Shown piece after piece: positions 27,101-39,100 of a stretch of DNA of 64,000 nucleotides. The stretch is taken from positions 5,148,501 to 5,212,500 of the forward strand of contig CP136895.1 of NCBI GenBank assembly GCA_034359265.1, in the 5' to 3' direction. Source of the DNA: Canna indica. Lineage: Eukaryota; Streptophyta; Magnoliopsida; Zingiberales; Cannaceae. A program made the translations under genes and the position numbers. Positions within the stretch are counted from its first letter, which is position 1, and the number at the start of each line of letters is the position of its first letter. The notes beneath the pieces are model-generated. The model worked only from the letters and a program-made list of their open reading frames with translations, did not search any database and was not told where the DNA came from.

Positions 27101-30100
27101 AAGATCTCTATGGTAATTTCATGTCAAGATGAATTTTGAAGTATATTATATATTTATTTTGGATCAATGAATTGGTAATTTATTGATTTTTCTTAATTAA
27201 ATATATTATTTTAATATATTTTTATTAAATACAGTGCGGATATGGATATCCATATTCACATCCATAATGGATACGGTGCAGATACGGATGGGCGGACATG
27301 TGGTGCGGTGCGGATACGGATAATCCGATCCGTTGCCAGCCCTAATCAATATCATCAAGTCACTAGATATTTTGATGTTGGGGCCTCCAAAGAAAACATA
27401 TTTAACATCATACTAAAAACAACACCAATGTGACTATGTGAGTGAAACTCGTAAGGAAGAAAACAAAACATATGGTAAGCATATTACATATCATACACTT
27501 ACAAGAATAGCTCAGTAAGAGCATCAACTAAATCTTTATAATAAAGACAAGCAAGAGTGCATTGAGGTCTATACATGATTTTAAGTTCTTAACTTTAGCT
27601 TATAAGCCTACGCAGATGACAGGTCATTCTCAACATTACATATGAACTAGGTATGAATAAAGAAAGATCTTCCCTCTTTTATACTTATTTTCTCATAATA
27701 AAAATTTAGATTCAGAAACAACTTAGAGACTACTGACAAGTGAAACATTACAAGCATGCACTTTAAGTACAGGTGTCTAGGATTAAACTAAGAATTTTTA
27801 CTTGAAAATAAGTAAATAAGACAAGGAAAGTCCAAAAATGAAAAACCCTAGATGTAAAAATAAATAAAGAACTCAGGATTCCGAAAACAGAGGGTCAGCT
27901 TTGGTACAAGAGCCTTTGTACAAGGCGCTCCATTCCAACCTACCAAAAAAGGCTCGATGATTCGAGTGGAAGAAATGACCCCTTCGCCATGCAAGGGTAA
28001 GACTCTGCACATTAACTCTCCCGGACCACGCATTGGCGAGAGCCTCATCCACTTGGATGGCACTTTTTCAAAACTCCAAAACATACAAATTGAAACTACT
28101 TGCAGAGAATTGCCTCTTGCATGTGCAAGTTACTTGAGAAGAATATAGCCTCTAGTATTGCTTTGCTCAACATGAAACAATAGTGATTTTTAGGAAATAC
28201 ACATCATATATCTATTAATTCTCTTGCTATATTTACTAGAAGATCAGAAAGCAATTGGTTGTGCTGTGTAAAAGATGTTTAGACGGTCATGTGATTGGAA
28301 CACAAACTTCAGGAAAGAATATAGACTGAACAAACATAAATTGGAGAAGAAAATGCCATAAAATCTATGTAGTATAACTAGAGAAAAATAGCAATAAGTG
28401 GCTCTCAAAAACTGAGGTAAGGTTTAAAAAATCGCCCGAAACGGTATATACCGGTTTTTGGAGATTCCGGTATTCGATATACCCGGTATTTGAAAATACC
28501 GGGTATATCATGTATACCGGGCGGTATATGGCGGTATTTCGCCATATACCGCCCGGTAAGGGCGGTATATGTATTAATACCGGGCGGTATATGTATTATA
28601 CCGCCCGGTATTACACGATATCGGTTTTTTTTTAGAGTTAGATATAATTCTAATAATACAATTGATGAATAAATGCTTAAAATCAATATTCAAATGTCAA
28701 TTACATGAATACAATGTTTAAAAGCCATTTGGTACTCTATTAGGATTTCTCGATACAAGATAATTACATTAGAATTAATATAGGGCGACACAGGCCCACA
28801 ACCCAAAGGGTCTAAAAAATTTCCGGGCGCCGAAGGGACCGCCGAAGACTCTGCGTAGCGCAACATAAGACGTAGCGCAACATCAACTAAGATGATGAAT
28901 ATCATGAGTTGGTACGTCTTATGTTGCGTACCAACACATGGTATTAATTATAATGCTATTCTCTTGTATCTATGAAAAATCCTAATAGAGTACCAAATGG
29001 CTTTTAAACATTGAATTTATGTATTTGACATTTGAATATTGATTTTAAGCATTTATTCATCAATTATGTATTATTAGAGTTATATCTAACTCTTTAAAAA
29101 AAAAAAAAAAAAAAAAAAACGGTATGCTATTTTCCATACCGGACCGTACCGTGTCGGTACGGTACCGGTTTCGGCCGGTGACCGAAATCGGTACCGGTAC
29201 CGAGATTTTAAACCTTGAACTGAGGTACCATTTAGATTGTGGGTTTTCAATTCCCATCACAGGAATGTGGTAGGGAAGTCCAAAAAGCCCACAATTGGTT
29301 GATGTAGTGCTGGATTTCAATTCCCAAGTGGTGGAAATTTACTTTCCAAGTGGTGGGGAATTAAAAATTCACCAAGGTAGTGGATTTCTTCTTATTCCTG
29401 TGGGATAGGATTTAATAGGTTGTATGTTATTATTATTTTACCCTTACTATATATAATCTTCTGTCTATTATCTAATTTCTACCCTTTTAGAATTTTTTAA
29501 AGAAAAAAATAATGCTTACTATATAGTTACTTCTAATATTAATATGTTAAAATCATGTTGTCACACAAATTTTAAGTCAGACAATTAAGTTTCAGATAGT
29601 TTGGGCTGGAGAAAGAAATTTTCAGCTACATTATCAACATCCCATAAATTTTTCAGTGAATTTAGAGGTATCCTAGAGGAAAAATGATAACTATACAAGT
29701 ATGGCTTAATGGAATGATTATCATGCATCAACATCCACATTCTATTAGGAAAGGAAGATATATTTTGGTTGGTTCTATCGTTTACAAGACGTTAACGAGA
29801 AAGCTTAATAAACAGAGTGGAGCCTTTACTACCAAATGGGCAAGAAAAGTAATATCATTATTGTACAAGCTTTCTTGGAATTGAGCATAATGTTATGAAT
29901 AGAAACATGACTGTAAAATACTTAACAAATATATACTTACTCGAAAAACAGCACTAACCCAAACAAAAAGCAATAATAATTAAGAAACTTTGATAAAGCG
30001 ACTTGTAAATTCATTTTACAAATTAATTACCCAGATATAAATCGACCTTTACGAGAACGAGCCTGAGTTGGTCCCTGAACCTCCTCGATTATGCACTATC

Positions 30101-33100
30101 AGAAACCAATTGCAAATATTAAGCATTATATCTTAAGCATGTAATATTAGCATCAAGTTGGAAACATAGAATCTGAAAAGCCCATTTAAGTGAAATGCCA
30201 TAATGCTGAAAAGGTCAAAACAGAAACAAGTCTAACCTACAAGTGTATAAAATTTTAGTGGAGCATCAAAACAGAACCAAGCACGAAATCACTGAACCTA
30301 AGTATTACCATATTGACTAAGTTTTTTGTCTTTTAAAAAGGTGCAAGGAATTTGAAAGAAAAAGAAAAAAGATACATCTTAAACATCTGTCCTCAAAGCA
30401 AATCATTAGAGCTTCTTATGAAACTTGCAGGAGTTTTTTCTTACGACCTAACCTCATGAACCCCAACCTAGGGTAAATTTGTTTTCTGCATAGAACCATT
30501 TATGCATTGAAAACATATTGGCCCAGAACTAAATGAACATTCTCAATGTGTCATTCCCTGCATGATAACCATACTTTTCTACCAGTCCATCCAAGACTAA
30601 ATTGTTCTAAACTGGAAAAGGAGGGGTTACCAAAATAAGGTCACCCCCCCCCCCTTTTTGGCAGAAATTTCCAATTATCCTTATAAATATATATATGTTT
30701 GTAAGCACCTGAGTAACCGATTTTTTATGCAGATTAGATTAGTAACAATTGATAAGGCTTTTCCCTGCTTTTCTTGTTTTCGAGGCTCTCCCTTCCTCAA
30801 AATCAAGGACTTAATAGGGCCACAGACCATATTACAATTAGAGGTGGCAATGAGCCGTGCCCAGCACGGCCCGACACCTCAAAGGGGAGGCCCAGGCCGG
30901 GCCTAAGCCCGCCCCTTCGGGCTCGGGCTCGGGCCGCCCCGAAATATCAAAAATATAAATTATAAAGGCCGGCGGTGAGACTCGAACCGCCGACCTTTAG
31001 CTTCATTTGTGGTGAACTAACCACCACACCAAGGCTCTTTATATGTATATATATAATATTTGAGTAAAGTACCTACTGCTCATGTCCGGCACAGAAAACT
31101 AGGACCAGGCTAGGCCTAGGTCTAGCCTGCGGGTGCAGGGGCAGGCCCGGCTGAGCCTGACCGGGCCGGGCTTGGCACGCATGCCGAGCACGGCCCACAC
31201 ACCCAAGGGGTGAGCCCAGCCCGCCCCTTGGGCACATGCGGGCCGTGCCCAGCCCGGCCCGAAATTCTTCGAGTCGGGTCAGGCACGGCCCAGAGTCGGG
31301 TCAGGTCAGGCACGGCCCACGGTCGGGTCGGGTCAGGCACGGCCCACGGTCGGGTCGGGTCAGGCACGGCCCACAGTCGGGTCGGGTCAGGCACGGCCCA
31401 CAGTCGGGTCGGGTCAGGCACGGCCCAAAGTCAGGTCGGGTCAGGCACGGCCCAAAGTCGGGTCGGGCCCGTGCCGCCCACGGGCGGGCCCGGCCCATTG
31501 CCACCTCTAATTACAATAGAGTAACTCCATCCTCATACTACAGACCACCTTAACTCATTAATTCATTCTGCTAAAAACACTTCATTAAAAATCAGAAGAT
31601 CATATACAGTTCATTTCTTGTAAATCCACAATATCTGCTAAGTGAAACAGCAAATGAAATACAACAGAAGCTAGAAATAGTAAAATTCAGATATCTAGGG
31701 TACTCACTATAGAAAATCCATTACAGGTCAAATCATCCAAAGTCTGACGCAAATTCTGCAAAAATACAAGACAGTTAAAGTCAAGTAGAATTTGTCTTTA
31801 ATTATAAATACACCTTTCAGGGTGTGCCACTACATAGGCTAGGTGTAAACTAGATATGCAGTCAAAGTCCATTGGCCAGGTATTACCTCCTAAAACAGGA
31901 CAAAAGTGGATCAAATGAACCTCAGAGTCATTATGATTGAGAAAACAAAAATATTATACTTAGTTGCTTCATAAATCAATTAAATAAAATATGCACAAAA
32001 TGCAAGGCGCGTAAAGAACACCATGTAGACAAATCCTCTTATGCAGAACTTGTACAAAATAGATTGCAAATTAATGAAGTAGATAAAGTTTCCATCAAAA
32101 AGCATGTCATGGCATATACTGAAAGTTGGACATATATATTAGGAACTAAATTTGTCACCTGAGTATTCAAACCTCAGTTACTAAAAATAATGTGCTCGAA
32201 AACAATTATAATAGGGATACACTTTCTTGAGCATATATAACATGGAAGATACAAACCATGACAGGGCACCCTGCTCTCGGAATACTATCTGAGCGAAGAC
32301 CACCAAAAGGATTCAGACCAGCATACTCAACAAGAACACAAGCATCAAATCCAATAGCCTCATAAAAATCTCCAACCTAAAGAAATAAAAAACAGCAGTT
32401 GCAAAAATTAATGAAACCTACACTAGTATGAAAAATGTAACAAGCCACACAGAGCAACACAAGTCAGATTTTGTACTACGTTAACATTATCAATTCAACG
32501 AAGTCATAAAATCTGCAAAAGTTGTGGCATACAGAAGAGTAGAAAAACAATTATGACAATAATACTTCAAATTCAAGTCTATGCCCTTAAGAGCAAAAGC
32601 TTGATAATGAGGACTCCAGTAATAGCTAGAAGATTTCACAATTATATAGATAATGTACTCCAAGAGCCACGAAAAAGGCTAGCAAAATGTGTTCATTTCT
32701 CCCAATAAGTATCCAGTATCTCTCCCGAGCACATCTAAAGTGGGAGTAATGGGTATCTTACATTGCGACTTATAATGGCCCACAAACTCAATCCAAAGAC
32801 TAGCTGTAAATTATCCTACCAGATTCCCAAGTCCTGTATGCAACCCAAGTCCATTTCATATATCTCCAATGTGGGACAAGCGAGAACACACCCTCTTCGA
32901 AGCTCTGACACTCCAGTAAAGAGAATTTGCAATCACAACTAACTCGCGGTTGGCCTAGTGTCCTCAGTCACGTTCATATGCCAACTGAATTTATCCTCAA
33001 TATAACTGCAGTCACCAGTACCTCACCAAAGAAAAACTAGTTAGGAGTTTTGTATATCCATTTGCTCCTGTATAAACAAAGAGACCTTTATGAAGGATGT

Positions 33101-36100
33101 CAAGCATGTGAAAATGGGATATTTAGCACTTAAACCGCTTAATACCCAGCTGGAAAGATTAAAACTGAAATGAGATGCTGATCAACTGCAAGTGAAACAC
33201 CATCACAGGGTTGATGTTACACTTTCTTCACATGATTTCATGTACCAATTTGCAGTTTTTGCCTCTTTATTACATCCTATTTCATCAAAGGGACACATTT
33301 CTCTCAACAATCTGGCTAATAATTAGTAAAGCCCGAAAATAACAATGCTCTCAAAAGGAAGAATGGCTTGAAGGTCAATAGACTTGCAATCTCCCAACTA
33401 GGCAATTGTCATGTTGACTACTCAGAGATATACAATTGCAACAACAACTAGAACATGGCAGTCCAAACATCAAAAGAGAAGATATCAACATAACCTACTC
33501 GGCATAGCAACACTTCTCGAGGAAACTTCCATTTTAATTGCAATAATTCCATGTTGAGTGTTCCTTCTTTCAAGCTGCATTAAGCAAAATAAACAAATGA
33601 TTGTCTAAATAAGAAATATAAGTAAGCAAAAAAGTTGAGTAGTATACATTAAAAAGTTCCTTAATGAAGAAGGTAAAAGAAAATTGGAATGCCAAACTTG
33701 TAGACAAGTGATTCCAAGATATGTACTAGTTTGTATTAATTTGCATATATAGGACTATCAAATGGGCCAAAATTACCAGAACAATCCTCAATAATTCCAA
33801 TTTCCAAGTTTTTATCAACAATAAAAGCGTAAAGGGTCACACTTTTAGTTTTATGCAAGTTTTAAAATGCAGCAGTATATGAATGGTGTTAAAAATTAGG
33901 CGCTTAGAACCGAGTAGTTCTACTCTTCCAATTGTTGTAGCTTCCTTCCCCTCCCATCTCTTCAATAAATTCTTCATTTCGACTCCGTGTCTTAAACGGC
34001 CTGCAGTCGAAAGTTCAAATTTATTTCATCGATCGATCCTTTTCCTGGTATCAGAGCGAGGTTACAGGTATTCTTGCTATTCTCTAGTTAGTATCTAGCT
34101 TCAAATACTGCTTTTTCTAAGGTAAATCTAGATTGTGCATTTGGGAGACGTGAACTTAAGGTAGGCGATAAAGAGGGAAGAGTATTTAGAAAGAAGAAGA
34201 TTCCCGTTACGTTCGTAACCTTAAGAAGGCACCTAGATAAACAATCGTGATTTATCTATGCTTAAAGTAGTACAAACAGCTTGATACACACTTTAGAAGA
34301 TCAAGAATCTTAAGCTTAATCTGTTTTTATGAGCGACTGGCGCCTTACAGCCGCCAGTACTACTTACTTGCAAGCTTTGAAAGCTACAGAATCCCTTGGA
34401 CAACCAGCTGAAGGGTTTGTCAAGCCTGCTTCCATTACACAAAAGTTTTCAGAAACACTATTCAAGCAGCTAAATACTTTGATTCAACTAACGGTAAAAA
34501 TTAAGGAAGAACTTGACGACCTAAGAGAGGAAGTCAAGAGTTTGAAAGAAGCAAAGTCAGAAACCAATCCAAACGAACTAGCCAGTTCTATAGACAGCCT
34601 ATCAAAGGATTTACAGAAGCTCAAACTAGGAGAGCCCTCTGCAACAAAAGTTCCTAAGATCCAAGGCAAATTATTCGTCTACAAAGATCCTAAAGAAATC
34701 TTTAACAGAGAAAAAGAAAGGCGAAATGACTTCCACACAAACTGAAGTTATAGAGCCAAGACCTTCAATCTCTGGTAGGGAGAGCAGCCTCCACCCTACG
34801 ATTAATGACCAGATCCATGGCTACAGGTTGAGTAGCCGACTACGTCATGAAGCCCAGAGAAGAATGCCCAACAGAGGCAGAACAAATTTCAGAAGAAGCC
34901 TAGAATCTCAGCTTAACCCAGAAGCTGAGTTAACTGTATCTCAGTATCAAAGAGCCCAACAGATACCTGCGGAAACTCTTTACCAAGCAGGATGGTCTGA
35001 AAGGCAGCACCGAGTATATCAACACTATTCTGATGAGAGGGTACTTGTTACTAAAGGGGCACAGGTTGAATTGCCCTTTATAACAGATCAAAGTTATAAT
35101 CTTCTAGTTCAAGAAGGTTTACAGCACCTCCACATAGGTATGATTATGATTCGCCTACAAACTCTACATAGGAGGAGTGCAGGGGTAAACGCACTGGTGT
35201 TATTAAGAGATACCAGATGGGCAGACGACAGAGCTGTTATCAGCTCCATGGAGATAGACCTAACAACAGGTACGCAACTTGCGTACACAGCACCAGACGT
35301 TACCCTAAGTATACATGACTTTAGGGACCACATCCAATTAGTGCTACAAACGCACGGATATCAAGGATGGCAAGGAGGAGAAAGCAACCTCCTGCTCTCA
35401 AGATCATTGATTGGAAGACTTTCCAACAGCAGCCATACAAATTTCAGGTACAATGTTCAACATGTAGCCGATCATCTGGCTAGCAGGGGAATCCGAGCGA
35501 TTCCCGGACAAATAAGAACGACATCCAATTTGCAAGGTAGACAGTGGGTTATAAGACCCGCGATTCTCTTGAATACACAGAACCCGCAAACTTCACGGAT
35601 AAGATCGCGAACTGATGGCACCCTCACAGTACGATTTGCAGACTACATAGCAACTACAGACACTTCAAGATCGGACAACCTAGAGGATGATGAGACCATG
35701 GAACATGAATTAGCTATGATGGTGACACATGATTGGGATAACTCGGATGAAGAAGATGATCAGTCCGAGGATGAAGAGGAAGATGAAGACTTAGAAGTCC
35801 TTAGGCATCTTATGTCACTTCAACTTGAAGAAGATAACGAGGAAAATGATGACCTGCCAAAATGGGGCAGGTCAGCAGAATCTGACGACTTTATTGATGA
35901 AGAAAATGGGTGGAACCCATTTTTCTTTGAAAGGGGGGAGGGGGAAGATGAAGAATCCCAGCCCCAAGAAACTGAAGTTGTTTATGCAGCAGAAATGGAC
36001 TATCCATTGATTAGACAACTTTCAAAGAAAACAGACAAGGCAAAGAAGACAGAATCAGCATTTTCCACCGCTGAATCTTCATTTACAAGATTGCCAAAGG

Positions 36101-39100
36101 AACCCATAATGGGACCAGCGATGTACCCACCGGGTTCGAGTTCAAGAGTTCCTGTGGGAAACATCCCCACAATACACTCAAGAGTGAACAATCTCAGAGG
36201 AGGTTATTCTAGACAACATAATGAGAAGTTCAACCTGCCGTCAGCACAATCCAATACGGGAGTAATGCTAGTATTGCCTGAAAGCATAGCACAGTATAGT
36301 GACGTGATTTCCAGATGGGAATCAATTACTCTCAATCTGATCAATGACAAAAATTGGACAGATAATAAGTCCAAGATGTGCTACATAGAAAACCTACTGG
36401 GGGAAACTGAGAAGAAAACTTGGATACAATGGAGGATGGCCTTTCCTACAGAATACGATGAGCTAACCAACATTGCTGATGATCCCCAGAATGTTTTATC
36501 ACAAATAAGAAGAATATTCCTACTAGAAGATCCAACCACAGGATCCACAGAGGAGCAGAATAGAGCCTATGAAGACCTCGAAAGACTTTCATGTCACAAC
36601 GTGAAGGATCTTTTTGAATATATAAACGACTTCAAGGTCCTGGCGGCAAGATCAGGAAGAATGTACGTTTCTCCAGAACTATCGGAGAAATTCTTCAGAA
36701 ATAAGCCGCCGATAATTGGAAAAGAATTAGAATTGGCGTTTGCAGAGAAACACCCTGGGAATACTTTAGGAGTATTTCCCCAGGCAAAAAGGAACAAACT
36801 GGAATTATTTTCAAGGAAACAGCAAACATTCTTTCAATAGGAAATGAAGAAGAAGTGCGCTCTATATTCCCTGACCCAAAGAAGGGTAGGAGAATCTTGA
36901 ACCGGTTATACAATATGGAAATAATCATGGAAGTTCCGGGAGTAAAGAATTTTAGAGTCCAAGCTATATTGGACACAGGAGCCACTGTTTGCTGCATTGA
37001 CCAAGACTCGATCCCAGCAGAGGCACTAGAACCAAGTGCCTATCCGATTTTGATCAACGGAGTGAATTCCCAGCAAACTGCAAGACTAAAGCTCAAGAAT
37101 GGACAGATGTCCATCGAGGAGAACAAGTTCAAGATCCCCTTTACTTACGCATTCCCTATGGGAAAAAGAGATGGCATCCAAATGCTGATAGGATGCAATT
37201 TCATCCGGGCGATGCAAGGAGGTGTCCGGATAGAAGAACAGACAGTTACTTTTTAAATGACTTATTCTTGGTGGAAAGAGAAGGAAAGAGTGAACAATGG
37301 TTAGTAAGAAGAAGATAGCACAAGGCTCCTGCCAGAGATTTAAGAGGGTTAAATATATGCAGCCAGCCTTTCCACAACAAATGAAGAGGTGATCTCCATG
37401 AAAAAAAAAAACTAGAAGAACAAGTTAACAGCAAAGCCCACATAAGAAAACAAATGTTTCAATTTGATCATAATACAATAAAAAAGGTTAATCATTGAAC
37501 TTTTTGACTAGAAAGTCATGCACAATAACTCATATACACATTTCTGATACTGTAATAAGAACAATTTCAGACTAATATGATTAGCATAAGTCTTCATGCT
37601 ACTAAAATAGAAAACCTTATCCAAGGTAAGCATATTACATGCAGCAAAGAAACAAAGGATAAGAGCTATATGAAGATTGCACAACTATAAGGTATCTAGT
37701 TATCCATAAAGGCAATATTGACAAAGATTTGGTTAAATTAGAGTGACTTAAGTAAAAAGTTATACCAATCGATGATTGAAAGCTATACAAACTAGCTAGT
37801 ACGCTTAAGATAGGGATGTTACTTTGTTACAGGTTGGAGACCGGAGGTTTGAAGCTTTTGGGGCTCTTTAATAAACTTATGGTATGTTTGCTTCATTGGA
37901 TAGGATTGGATTGGGTAATAAATGAAGGAGGATTGGATATGAATTTTTTAAATCCAGTGTACATATGATATAGTATTAATTTTATATTCTTCTATTTCCA
38001 TTTTCTTCTAATCCATGCACTAAACAAACGATGGATATCAATCCATCACTTGTCCTATTCCCCTTATCCTATGAAGCAAACATGCCCTTAAAGGAGGTAA
38101 GTCAAATTAGAGTAGCGGCTAAAAGTCAAGCTAAGATTAACAACCTTATAAGATTGCTGCAAGTTGAAATAACAAATTTAGCAACTCAATAATCAACAAA
38201 ACCTAGTGAAGAAACCAGAAATAGTTTGTATATGCTATGTAGATGAAATTTTTTGTTAAGAAGAAATAACTACATGTCAAATGATTTAAACTTAAGAGGG
38301 CATTTCTTTTGTGATATGTTAAAAGCAAGATTTTAGATACTGGTACCGGTGTTTGACTGGTGCAGGTACTGGTACGGTCCGGGGCCATACTGACATACGG
38401 AACGGTTCAGTATGAAAAATAATACTTGGTGCTCTGCACCATACCGCTACTGCTACCCATACCGGACGGTACTGCCCGGTATGGGCAGTATTATGGAATA
38501 CCGAGCGGTACGCCCGGTATTTACCAGTACACCGAATATCTACTGGTACTAGGTGCACCGAATGCCGAAAACTAGTACGTACCGGGCGCTACAGTACAAA
38601 TTTTTAAACCTTGGTTGAAAGATACCCTAGCAAATAATATTACCATGTTTGATTGGTCACATTGATAATATACATAGGCATTTAGCTTGCCCTTGGGAAT
38701 CACTTTTTTTAGAAAAGATAGTCTCTAGGAAACATCTAAGATGTTGCCACCAACAGTGAGTTGGCCTTGGGAATCACTTGGCCAAAAATAAGGTTTAAAA
38801 TCTCGGTCGGTACGGTACGGTAAGTCCAGTATTTACCGATTTTTTAGGTTTCTGGTATACGATATACCCGGTATTTGAAAAACCGGGTATATTGTGCATA
38901 CCGGGCGGTATATGGCGGTATGATGCCATATACCGCCCGGTATGGGCGGTATATGGCTCATACCGCCCGGTATGGGCGATACCGGGCGGTATGTCACGAA
39001 AAAAAAAAAAAAAAAAACGGCTGGTATGCATTTTCATATCGGTCCGTACCGTGTGTCGGTACGGTACGGTACCGGTGGCCGGTGACCGAAACCGGTACCG

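Larger units (their letters stand above)
30839..31509. mobile_element. hAT-like element carrying a tRNA-like module and a tandem array
   Basis: Exact duplication ATTACAAT (30831-30838 and 31510-31517). Ends are TAGAGGTGGCAATGAGCCG and, on the other strand, TAGAGGTGGCAATGGGCCGG. Interior: a GC-rich CGGGC / GCCCGG mix, a minus-strand tRNA-like segment (30960-31038) and a tandem array (about 31267-31470). No transposase. In MSH1 intron 5. Confidence 0.88.
33885..37260 (+). mobile_element. Endogenous badnavirus-like (Caulimoviridae) segment
   Basis: About 3.4 kb in MSH1 intron 2, antisense to the host gene. It runs from a leader with a polyadenylation signal AATAAA (33964-33969) and the tRNA-Met primer-binding site (34046) through a small ORF, a 704-codon movement/coat ORF and a protease ORF. 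Reverse transcriptase, RNase H and the usual coat zinc finger are not found, so the segment is incomplete. No target duplication is expected, as these viruses enter by illegitimate recombination. Outer limits are approximate. Confidence 0.85.

Noticed and set aside
30960..31038. A possible functional tRNA gene.
   Set aside because: Box-like sequences exist but the acceptor and anticodon stems do not pair well and it lies inside a transposon.
31267..31470. CRISPR-like regular repeats.
   Set aside because: Plant nuclear context, no unique spacers, and head-to-tail units: a minisatellite.
31122..31553. Pro/Thr/Arg-rich frames around 100 codons on both strands.
   Set aside because: They read the 27-bp tandem array; the period is a multiple of three, so all frames stay open.
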